Below the pieces are notes generated by a model. The model worked only from the letters and a program-made list of their open reading frames with translations, was not told where the DNA came from and made no database searches. The position numbers and the translations under genes are program-made. Positions 6,251 to 11,639 of a DNA stretch of 11,639 bases are shown here, piece after piece. The stretch is taken from the NCBI GenBank assembly GCA_002418185.1, contig DIDN01000127.1:1-11639 (forward strand). Direction: 5' to 3'. Within the stretch, counting starts at the first letter, position 1, and each line of letters starts with the position of its first letter. Source of the stretch: Deltaproteobacteria bacterium UBA5799. Its GTDB lineage: Bacteria > Desulfobacterota > GWC2-55-46.

Positions 6251-7036
6251 ATGCATCCGGTACTCTTCGAGTTCGGCCCCGTGGAGATACGGTTCTACGG
6301 GCTCATGTACGTCATCGCGATCCTCGTCGGGAGCCGCCTCATAACAGGCGAGGCGGAAAGGAAAGGCCTTGGTCTAAGCCGCGACGAGGTCATGAACTTC
6401 ATAATCTGGACCGTCGTGGGAGGGATCGCAGGGGCGCGGCTCTACTACGTCGCCTTCAACTGGGGCTATTACGGCGCGTACCCCCTGGAGATACCGGCCG
6501 TCTGGCACGGCGGGCTCGCCATCCACGGCGGGCTTTTAGGCGGCCTGGCCGCGGCATGGCTCTACCTAAGGAGAAAAAGCGTCCCATTCTGGCGCATGGC
6601 CGATGCCGTCGCCCCGGCCATCATACTCGGGCAGGCCTTCGGCAGGTTCGGAAACTTCATGAACGGCGACGCGCACGGCAGGCCCACGGACCTGCCCTGG
6701 GGGCTCGTCTTCCCGCCGGAGTCGCCCGCCGGCGCGGAATTTCCGGGCGTTCCGCTGCACCCTGTCATGCTCTACGAGATGCTCATAAACCTGGGGATAT
6801 TCTCGTTCCTGTGGTTCTACCTCCGAAAAACCGGACACAGGGACGGGTTCATATTCGCGTCCTATATAGTCCTTTATTCTGCGGGTAGGTTCTTTGTCGA
6901 GCACTTCAGGGCAGACAGCCTCATGCTCGACTCGCTCCGGGCGGCCCAGGCCGTGAGCGTGGCCGCAGCCCTGGCCGGGCTTGCCATTATATTCTACAAA
7001 AGGCTCTGGGAGGCTCCGGGCAAAAGGAAAAAATGA
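6251..7036 (+). CDS. lgt: prolipoprotein diacylglyceryl transferase
   Basis: Lgt transfers diacylglycerol from phosphatidylglycerol to the lipobox cysteine of prolipoproteins in the inner membrane. The 261-aa protein starts in typical Lgt fashion (MHPVLFEFGPVEIRFYGLMYV), has several membrane helices, a HGGLAIHGGLLGG loop and the Lgt signature GQAFGRFGNFMNGDAHGRPT, followed by WGLVFP. HPVMLYEM and the late GRFFVEHFR are also family features. GGAAGGG (6243-6249) precedes the ATG. It sits between thiG and thiE in the same direction; since it has no known role in thiamine synthesis, it is probably a passenger that would share the TPP-responsive promoter unless it has its own, which I do not see. 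Confidence 0.97.
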   Translation: MHPVLFEFGPVEIRFYGLMYVIAILVGSRLITGEAERKGLGLSRDEVMNFIIWTVVGGIAGARLYYVAFNWGYYGAYPLEIPAVWHGGLAIHGGLLGGLAAAWLYLRRKSVPFWRMADAVAPAIILGQAFGRFGNFMNGDAHGRPTDLPWGLVFPPESPAGAEFPGVPLHPVMLYEMLINLGIFSFLWFYLRKTGHRDGFIFASYIVLYSAGRFFVEHFRADSLMLDSLRAAQAVSVAAALAGLAIIFYKRLWEAPGKRKK

Positions 7037-7191
7037 CCAGCGGTTTAAGTCCACGGTGTCCGGAAGACCGTCTTACAGGGGCGATATGCCTCCTCTCGCT
7101 GGAAAACAAGCTCGTTCCGACCGGGATCATAAGACGCCGCGCAACCGGACTCATGCTCATCAAATGGAAGACCTGCCTTCAGTCTATCTGA
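7033..7191 (+). CDS. possible 52-aa small protein or leader ORF coupled to lgt and overlapping the thiE start
   Basis: An ATG at 7033 overlaps the lgt stop (ATGA) and is preceded by AAAAGG (7022-7027). It opens a 52-codon frame ending with TGA at 7189-7191, 25 nt inside thiE in another frame. The peptide (starting MTSGLSPRCPEDRLTGAI) resembles nothing I know. It would carry ribosomes across the 127-nt lgt-thiE gap and could allow re-initiation at thiE, which lacks a strong ribosome binding site. Equally it may be chance. Confidence 0.25.
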   Translation: MTSGLSPRCPEDRLTGAICLLSLENKLVPTGIIRRRATGLMLIKWKTCLQSI

Positions 7192-7811
7192 TAACCGACA
7201 GGAAGGCCGCCCCCCGGGGCGCTTTTCTGGACACGATAAGGGCGGCGCTCGCGGGCGGGATAAGGCTTCTGCAGCTACGGGAAAAGGACCTTGCGGCAAG
7301 GGAGTTGCTTCACCTCGCAAAAGAGGTCCGGGAACTGGCTTCCGGATATGGCGCGAAGCTCCTCATAAACGACCGCGCGGACATAGCCATGCTCTCCGGG
7401 GCCGACGGTGTGCATCTTACATCGAGGTCCTACGCAGCCTGGCGCGCAAGGGCGCTCCTCGGGCCCGGGAAGCTCATTGGCGCCTCCACCCACTCCCTTA
7501 ATGAGGCGAGGGAAGCCGAGGCCGGGGGCGCTGATTTCGTGACATTCGGGCCGGTATTTCACACTCCGTCGAAAGCGGCGTACGGAAAGCCCGTCGGGAC
7601 CGGGCCGCTTGAAGAGGCGACCGCCGCGCTCTCGATACCCGTATACGCGCTCGGCGGCATAAATAAAGAGAACTTACGCGAGGCAGTAGGCGGAGGTGCG
7701 CGCATCGCCGTCATCTCAGCCATAATGGGTAGCAAGGATGCGGAGCTGGCAGCACGGGAGCTTATAGAAAAGGCCTCGCCTGCAGGCAGGCAGAATAAGG
7801 GCGGCCTCTAA
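7164..7811 (+). CDS. thiE: thiamine phosphate synthase ThiE
   Basis: A 215-aa TIM-barrel enzyme, the usual ThiE length. It joins HMP pyrophosphate with thiazole phosphate, giving thiamine phosphate and pyrophosphate. Motifs: VYLITDRK at the N-terminus, LLQLREKDL, LLINDRADIAMLSGADGVHL, IGASTHSLNEAREAE, ADFVTFGPVFHTPSK, and the phosphate-binding end YALGGINKENLREAVGGGARIAVISAIM. The ATG at 7164 places VYLITDR where other ThiE proteins have it. The same frame stays open upstream to 6981, and an ATG at 7086 with AGGGG before it is an alternative, but the extra residues look non-homologous. The last codons and TAA fall inside the MITE-like repeat beginning near 7803, so the C-terminus may have been reshaped by insertion. 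Confidence 0.93.
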   Translation: MEDLPSVYLITDRKAAPRGAFLDTIRAALAGGIRLLQLREKDLAARELLHLAKEVRELASGYGAKLLINDRADIAMLSGADGVHLTSRSYAAWRARALLGPGKLIGASTHSLNEAREAEAGGADFVTFGPVFHTPSKAAYGKPVGTGPLEEATAALSIPVYALGGINKENLREAVGGGARIAVISAIMGSKDAELAARELIEKASPAGRQNKGGL

Positions 7812-7937
7812 AAATCAGAGATTTTTCCCGAAATCAAGGAAGGTCGGGAATAAAAAAGCGGAGCATATATGGCAATATGTGAGCATTCTTATTCCCGGAC
7901 TGACGCAGAGTCCGGGGAAAAGATCAATTTTGTTGCC
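7803..7937. mobile_element. MITE-like palindromic repeat, copy A
   Basis: This stretch is nearly the same as 9950-10090 in the same orientation, with about 14 differences over 124 aligned bases counted by eye. Internal palindromes are AAAATC/GATTTT (7811-7816/7820-7825), CGGGAATAA/TTATTCCCG (7845-7853/7889-7897) and CCCGGACT/AGTCCGGG (7894-7901/7909-7916). The last two share CCCG and exclude each other. The ends are weaker inverted repeats than in copy B. It has no transposase, so it would be non-autonomous. It holds the thiE stop codon and most of the thiC leader. Confidence 0.75.
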
Positions 7938-7953
7938 TAAAAAAGGAGCGGAA

Positions 7954-9222
7954 ATGACACAACTCGAGGCCGCCCGCAAGGGTGTTGTAACCGAAGAGAT
8001 GAAAAACGCGGCTCTCTCCGAGGGCGTGGACCCGGACTTCATAAGAAAGGGCATCGAGGACGGGACCGTCATAATCACAAGGAACACGCTGCACCGCTCC
8101 ATACAGGGCCTTGCCGTCGGGCGGGGCTTGAGGACCAAGGTGAACGCCAACATAGGCTCATCGCAGGACAGGGCGGATATCGAGGAAGAGCTTGCGAAGC
8201 TCAGGGCCGCTATCGAGGCCGGGGCCGATGCGGTGATGGACCTCTCTACAGGCGGGGACGTCTCGGCCATAAGGAAGGCCGTGATGGCCGAGTCGACCGT
8301 GCCCATAGGCACCGTGCCCATCTACCAGGCCGCGTATGATGCCAGAAGAAAAGGCAAGTCGTTCGTAGAGCTCGACCCCGAGGAGATGTTCGACTCTATT
8401 GAGGCCCACGCAGAGGACGGAGTTGACTTCGTTACCGTCCACTGCGGCGTTACGCGGAGCTCGGTTGAGCGGGTAAGGAAGGAAGGGCGCATAATGGGGA
8501 TCGTAAGCAGGGGGGGCGCCCTCACCGCCGAGTGGATGAAGTTCAACAAGAGGGAGAACCCCCTGTACGAGGGCTACGAGAGGCTCTTGAAGATTGCCAT
8601 AAAATACGACATGGTCTTGAGCCTCGGCGACGGACTCCGGCCCGGCTGCCTTGCAGACGCGACAGACAGGGGGCAGGTGCACGAGCTCATAACCCTGGGG
8701 GAGCTTGCGAGGAAGGCCTTTGACGAGGGCGTGCAGGTCATGATAGAAGGGCCCGGGCACGTGCCGCTCGACCAGATAGAGGCGAACATAATCATCCAGA
8801 AGCGGCTCTGTAACGGCGCGCCCTTTTATGTGCTCGGCCCGCTCGTAACCGACATAGCCCCTGGCTACGACCATATAACCTCCGCAATCGGCGGGGCGAT
8901 CGCAGCGGCAGCCGGGGCCGACTTTCTCTGCTACGTTACGCCGAGCGAGCACCTGAGGCTCCCGACGATAGACGACGTCCGCGAAGGTGTCGTGGCCTCG
9001 CGCATAGCGGCGCACGCAGGCGACATCTCCAAGAAGGCCCGGGGCGCAATGGATGCCGATACGAGGCTCGCCAGGGCCAGGAAGGCCCTTGACTGGGAGG
9101 AGCAGATAAGGCTCTCGATAGACCCGAAAAGGTCCAGGGCCATAAGGGAGACGAGCCCGCCGGAGGACGAGAGCGTCTGCACCATGTGCGGGAGCCTCTG
9201 CGCGATAAAGATACAGAAATGA
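7954..9222 (+). CDS. thiC: phosphomethylpyrimidine synthase ThiC
   Basis: ThiC is a radical SAM enzyme that rearranges aminoimidazole ribotide to HMP phosphate. The 422-aa protein is the short form, lacking the N-terminal extension of the roughly 600-aa proteobacterial form. Motifs are TRNTLHRSIQGLAVGRGLRTKVNANIG, DLSTGGD, TVPIGTVPIYQA, VHCGV, SRGG, LSLGDGLRPGC, IEGPGHVPLDQI and APGYDHITSAIGGAIA, with metal-ligand histidines in the last two. The C-terminal cluster motif is C409/C412/C416, or CX2CX3C, one residue shorter than the CX2CX4C of E. coli-type ThiC. AAAAGGAG (7941-7948) lies 5 nt before the ATG at 7954, which fixes the start; the longer upstream frame reads through the repeat. It is 142 nt after thiE with no riboswitch of its own. 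Confidence 0.97.
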   Translation: MTQLEAARKGVVTEEMKNAALSEGVDPDFIRKGIEDGTVIITRNTLHRSIQGLAVGRGLRTKVNANIGSSQDRADIEEELAKLRAAIEAGADAVMDLSTGGDVSAIRKAVMAESTVPIGTVPIYQAAYDARRKGKSFVELDPEEMFDSIEAHAEDGVDFVTVHCGVTRSSVERVRKEGRIMGIVSRGGALTAEWMKFNKRENPLYEGYERLLKIAIKYDMVLSLGDGLRPGCLADATDRGQVHELITLGELARKAFDEGVQVMIEGPGHVPLDQIEANIIIQKRLCNGAPFYVLGPLVTDIAPGYDHITSAIGGAIAAAAGADFLCYVTPSEHLRLPTIDDVREGVVASRIAAHAGDISKKARGAMDADTRLARARKALDWEEQIRLSIDPKRSRAIRETSPPEDESVCTMCGSLCAIKIQK

Positions 9223-9230
9223 ACCGCCTC

Positions 9231-9242
9231 GCGGCAAGCCGC
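9231..9242 (+). terminator. weak candidate terminator after thiC
   Basis: GCGG (9231-9234) and CCGC (9239-9242) pair around CAAG, and outer bases can lengthen the stem. Only GCGTTTCT follows, so there is no proper U-tract. A second perfect hairpin, GCTGAAA/TTTCAGC (9259-9265/9271-9277), lies just downstream. Confidence 0.3.
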
Positions 9243-9258
9243 GCGTTTCTACCGGGTT

Positions 9259-9404
9259 GCTGAAAAACCGTTTCAGCCTGTCATTCTGAGCGAAGCGACA
9301 ATTTTCGCAGGATAGCGAAAATTGAACTTGCACCAAAGGCGCAAGGCCCGAAGTGGCGAGGTAAGAATCTCGGCGCAAATGAACCTCCCGCCGCAGGCGG
9401 CGGG
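9259..9404. repeat. cluster of palindromes with a TCATTCTGAGCGAAGCGA-type repeat between thiC and the VOC gene
   Basis: It contains four elements: the hairpin GCTGAAA/TTTCAGC (9259-9277); CATTCTGAGCGAAGCGA (9282-9298), which I remember as the left half of a widespread intergenic repeat; a perfect 10-bp palindrome CAATTTTCGC/GCGAAAATTG (9299-9308/9315-9324) with loop AGGATA; and CCCGCCG/CGGCGGG (9387-9393/9398-9404). AAGAATCTC (9363-9371) looks like the right half of the repeat, as if about 64 bp had inserted. No convincing gene is seen in 9223-9456. Confidence 0.6.
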
Positions 9405-9456
9405 GAATTCAACCTCAGATTGGATTAACGATAAATCCGGTATGCGGAGGCGGGTT

Positions 9457-9879
9457 ATGGAGCCAAGGCTCACGGTAGTGACGCTCGGAGTGAGCGATTT
9501 TGAACGTTCCCTCGATTTTTACGGAAACAGGCTCGGCTGGCCCGCAAAGGTAGTGAACGGCGAGGTAGCCTTCTTCAAGCTCAACTGCGTGGTTCTCGCG
9601 CTCTACCCGAAGGACCTTCTCGCAAAGGATGCGGACGTCAGTCCGGAAGGCGGCGGCTTCCCGGGTTTTACCCTCGCGCACAATGTAGAGAGCCCCGAGG
9701 AAGTGGACAAGGTATTGGACGAGGCCAGGGCAGCTGGCGCGGGCATACCTAAAAAGGCTCAAAAGACCTCATGGGGCGGATACGGCGGCTATTTTGCCGA
9801 CCCGGACGGCTATTTGTGGGAAGTGGTGCACAATCCGTTCTGGTCCCTCGACGAAAAAGGAAACCCTGTGGTTCAATAA
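9457..9879 (+). CDS. VOC (glyoxalase/bleomycin-resistance/dioxygenase) superfamily protein
   Basis: A single-subunit VOC protein of 140 aa made of two beta-alpha-beta-beta-beta modules. The first opens with LTVVTLGVSDFERSLDFYGNRLGW; the second ends GGYGGYFADPDGYLWEVVHNPFW, with the usual metal-ligand glutamate (E in LWEV). A histidine (TLAHNV) starts the second module's first strand; the position corresponding to the first-module ligand is Leu/Gly rather than His, so metal binding is uncertain. These proteins cover glyoxalases, dioxygenases and drug-binding proteins, and no substrate can be assigned. GGAGG (9446-9450), 6 nt before the ATG at 9457, fixes the start. The upstream frame runs through repeat sequence and is not coding. 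A strong terminator follows. Confidence 0.88.
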   Translation: MEPRLTVVTLGVSDFERSLDFYGNRLGWPAKVVNGEVAFFKLNCVVLALYPKDLLAKDADVSPEGGGFPGFTLAHNVESPEEVDKVLDEARAAGAGIPKKAQKTSWGGYGGYFADPDGYLWEVVHNPFWSLDEKGNPVVQ

Positions 9880-9903
9880 TCTGCTCCGCCTGACACAAGC
9901 TTA

Positions 9904-9927
9904 AAAGGCGGGCCGAAGCCCGCCTTT
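9904..9927 (+). terminator. intrinsic terminator after the VOC gene
   Basis: AAAGGCGGGC (9904-9913) pairs perfectly with GCCCGCCTTT (9918-9927) around loop CGAA, and a pyrimidine-rich CCCTTCCC follows. The A-run and T-run on either side of the GC core could allow it to work in both directions, which suits the convergent genes flanking it. Confidence 0.75.
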
Positions 9928-9949
9928 CCCTTCCCGAATACAAATTCAT

Positions 9950-10090
9950 GGCAACCTCTAAAATTAGAGATTTTTCCCGCAGTCAAGGAAGGCCGGGAAT
10001 AAAAAGCGCAGCATATATGACGATATGTGAGCATTTTTATTCCCGGGCTGACACAGAATCCGGGGGAAAGATCAATTACTGGAGGTTGCC
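9950..10090. mobile_element. MITE-like palindromic repeat, copy B
   Basis: This copy has perfect 9-bp terminal inverted repeats, GGCAACCTC (9950-9958) and GAGGTTGCC (10082-10090). The inside is closely similar to 7803-7937, including CGGGAATAA/TTATTCCCG (9994-10002/10037-10045). The second inner stem is partly broken. It sits between the VOC terminator and the 3' end of the convergent diguanylate cyclase gene. There is no coding capacity, so mobility would need a transposase elsewhere in the genome. Confidence 0.8.
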
Positions 10091-10101
10091 TTATAGCTCC
10101 C

Positions 10102-11553
10102 TTAGACCTCAGCCACCTTGACGCAGTTCTTTCCGCTCCACTTTGCCTTGTAGAGCGCGTCGTCCGCGTGGTTTACCAGGTCGCCGGAATTCATGGCACC
10201 CTTCTGCGGGTAGGAGGCCACCCCTATGCTTACGGTTATCCTCTGGTTCACGAGCCCGGCGTAGGCGTGCGCCTCTATCATCTCGCGGAGCCTCTCGGCC
10301 TCGTCCACGGCGCCCTTAAGGAGCGTGTGCGGGAGTATGACCGAGAACTCCTCCCCGCCGTAGCGGGCGACGATGTCCGTCTTCCTCACGCCCTTTTTCA
10401 CGAGGGCGGCGATTTCCCTGAGGGCCATGTCACCGACCCTGTGGCCGTAGGTGTCGTTAATGTTCTTGAAGTTGTCTATGTCGATCATTATGAGTGAAAG
10501 CGGAGTTTCATACCTCACCGCCCTCTCGAACTCCTCTTCGAGCCTCGAATAGAAGAAGTTGTGGTTGTAGAGGTTCGTGAGGTGGTCCCTGACGGCCATC
10601 TCCTTCAAGACGTCCTTCTCCTTCACCACCTTCTCGAAGATGCGCGCGTTCCTGAGCGCGTGGAAGGAGGCGTTCGCCACTATCCTGCAGAAGTCTATCT
10701 CCTTCTGCGTGAACCCGTTCTTTTTCTTTCTCGTGCGGAGGAAAAGCGTCCCGAGCACCTCGTCGTTGAAGACTATGGGGAGGATGAGTATGCTCATGCC
10801 GGCCAGGGCGCTTATGCTGTCGCGGACCGGGGACATAATCGGGTTCGCGAGCACGTCCTCGAGGGCGAGCGGCATCTTGCTCGTCATGACCTGCTTTATC
10901 TCCGGGTACTTGGCCAGGTCAATCTTCAGCTCCTTTACCTGCGGGTCCTCGTGCGAGGCGAGCACGTACCCCTCGTTCTCGTGCGTCGATATCAGCACTA
11001 TCGAGCACCTGACTGCGTTTGTCGTCGCGGCCACCTTGTCGACAATTGTGCTGAGTATCTCCGATGCGTCGAGGGTGGCGGCCATGGCCGTCGTGATGTC
11101 GAGGAGGGTCTCGAGGTTCTTCTTGTCCTCCTCGAGCTCCAGGTAGAACTCGCATATCCTCTTCTGGGCCTTCACCCTCGCAACGAGCTCGGCCTCGTTC
11201 AGGGGCTTCACTATGAAGTCGTCCGCCCCGTTCGTAAGCGCGTTTACTATCGATTCCTTGTCGTCCTTTACGGAGATTATGATTACCGAGGGCCTGGGGG
11301 AGAGGTTCATCCGCCTTATCTCGCGGCAGACGCTCATGCCGTCCATGCCGGGCATGACGAGGTCGAGGAGGATTACGTTAGGTACCCATTCAGCCAGTAT
11401 CCGGAGCCCCTCCTCGCCGGCGGCGGCCGCCCGGGTCTCGAACCCGTTCTCGGAGAGGACGTCCTCGATGGCTGCCTTGTTGGTGAGGTTATCGTCGATT
11501 ATGAGGACCTTGTTGCTGTTCGCCTTCTCGATTGTCAGCGTGTCTACGCCCAT
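10102..11553 (-). CDS. response regulator / GAF / GGDEF diguanylate cyclase
   Basis: A 483-aa signalling protein. Residues about 14-130 form a receiver domain with acidic pair D20/D21, phospho-acceptor D64 (ILLDLVMPGMDG) and a VKPL lysine. A short coiled segment leads to a GAF domain at about 160-310. Residues about 320-480 form a GGDEF domain with DHLTNLYNHNFF, the metal-binding MIDIDNFKNINDTYGH and an intact active site GGEEF (399-403). An RxxD inhibitory site (R390-D393) lies exactly five residues before it. It should make cyclic di-GMP from two GTP in the cytoplasm, activated by phosphorylation and/or the GAF ligand and inhibited by product. Reading into the gene on the - strand, GAAAGG lies just before the ATG at 11553. 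No kinase is adjacent. It is convergent with the VOC gene. Confidence 0.95.
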   Translation of the reverse strand: MGVDTLTIEKANSNKVLIIDDNLTNKAAIEDVLSENGFETRAAAAGEEGLRILAEWVPNVILLDLVMPGMDGMSVCREIRRMNLSPRPSVIIISVKDDKESIVNALTNGADDFIVKPLNEAELVARVKAQKRICEFYLELEEDKKNLETLLDITTAMAATLDASEILSTIVDKVAATTNAVRCSIVLISTHENEGYVLASHEDPQVKELKIDLAKYPEIKQVMTSKMPLALEDVLANPIMSPVRDSISALAGMSILILPIVFNDEVLGTLFLRTRKKKNGFTQKEIDFCRIVANASFHALRNARIFEKVVKEKDVLKEMAVRDHLTNLYNHNFFYSRLEEEFERAVRYETPLSLIMIDIDNFKNINDTYGHRVGDMALREIAALVKKGVRKTDIVARYGGEEFSVILPHTLLKGAVDEAERLREMIEAHAYAGLVNQRITVSIGVASYPQKGAMNSGDLVNHADDALYKAKWSGKNCVKVAEV

Positions 11554-11607
11554 AAGCCTTTCAGGGCCGGGGAATCCCGCAGCCAGGGCCTTTTTGGCTC
11601 AAAACGC

Positions 11608-11636
11608 TTGACAAAACAGGCCCTTTATCTTAGTAT
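11608..11636 (+). promoter_or_regulatory. sigma70-like promoter reading out of the right edge
   Basis: A perfect TTGACA (11608-11613) is followed after exactly 17 bp by TAGTAT (11631-11636), 4/6 to the -10 consensus. It points rightward, away from the diguanylate cyclase gene, and would drive a divergent gene beyond the window. Confidence 0.55.
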
Positions 11637-11639
11637 TTA

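Noticed and set aside
7879..7953. N-terminal extension of ThiC starting at 7879
   Set aside because: It translates repeat copy A (the same peptide arises from copy B), and a strong ribosome binding site precedes the ATG at 7954.
9299..9324. Possible ANTAR target hairpin with hexaloop AGGATA
   Set aside because: The loop has A at position 1 but A, not G, at position 4, and no properly spaced partner hairpin of the right type is present.
8158..9378. Long open frame of 406 codons on the - strand opposite thiC
   Set aside because: It is a GC-rich shadow of thiC with no recognisable domain, while the + strand frame is a full-length ThiC.
7803..10090. CRISPR-like array suggested by repeated units
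   Set aside because: There are only two copies, about 2 kb apart, each much longer than a CRISPR repeat and with genes between them.
10027..10497. Open frame of 156 codons on the + strand
   Set aside because: It begins in repeat copy B and then runs antisense through the GGDEF domain of the diguanylate cyclase; the protein on the - strand is unmistakable.

Overview
The window is GC-rich, gene-dense bacterial DNA with heavy use of ATA (Ile) and AGG (Arg) codons. Nothing in it fixes the taxon. An Lgt, a polyprenyl-phosphate glycosyltransferase cassette, a short-form ThiC, a HydG-type radical SAM enzyme in the thiamine locus, an ANTAR response regulator and a response-regulator/GAF/GGDEF protein would all fit an anaerobic or metabolically flexible Gram-negative lineage such as Desulfobacterota or Nitrospirota. 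That placement is inference.

Layout. Bases 1-21 are the 3' end of a tRNA, probably tRNA-Leu, with encoded CCA. At 198-2700 lies a tightly packed envelope-glycosylation cassette on the + strand: a family 2 glycosyltransferase, a DUF2304 membrane protein and a GT-C/TMTC-like integral membrane protein. At 2794-3387 is an orphan response regulator with an RNA-binding ANTAR output domain. At 3455-9222 is a thiamine locus: sigma70-like promoter, TPP riboswitch, intrinsic terminator, then a HydG/ThiH-like tyrosine lyase, thiS, thiG, lgt, thiE and thiC. A VOC/glyoxalase-like gene (9457-9879) follows with its own strong terminator. A response-regulator/GAF/diguanylate cyclase gene (10102-11553) runs on the - strand toward it, and a good promoter pointing right sits at the right edge.

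How the genes fit together. The HydG/ThiH-like enzyme should split tyrosine to dehydroglycine. ThiS supplies sulfur as a C-terminal thiocarboxylate, ThiG closes the thiazole ring, ThiC makes the pyrimidine moiety, and ThiE joins the two to give thiamine phosphate. The riboswitch would shut the operon down when thiamine diphosphate is plentiful. ThiF, ThiD and ThiL are not in the window. Lgt, which lipidates prolipoproteins, sits inside the operon without an obvious link to thiamine.

Structure beyond genes. Two copies of a roughly 135-141 bp palindromic, MITE-like repeat (7803-7937 and 9950-10090) are present. The first supplies the stop codon of thiE and forms the leader of thiC. The thiS-thiG gap and the thiC-VOC gap carry further palindromes. 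The most interesting point is that the thiamine-operon radical SAM protein carries the C-terminal CX2CX22C cluster motif and overall length of the hydrogenase maturase HydG rather than those of classical ThiH.
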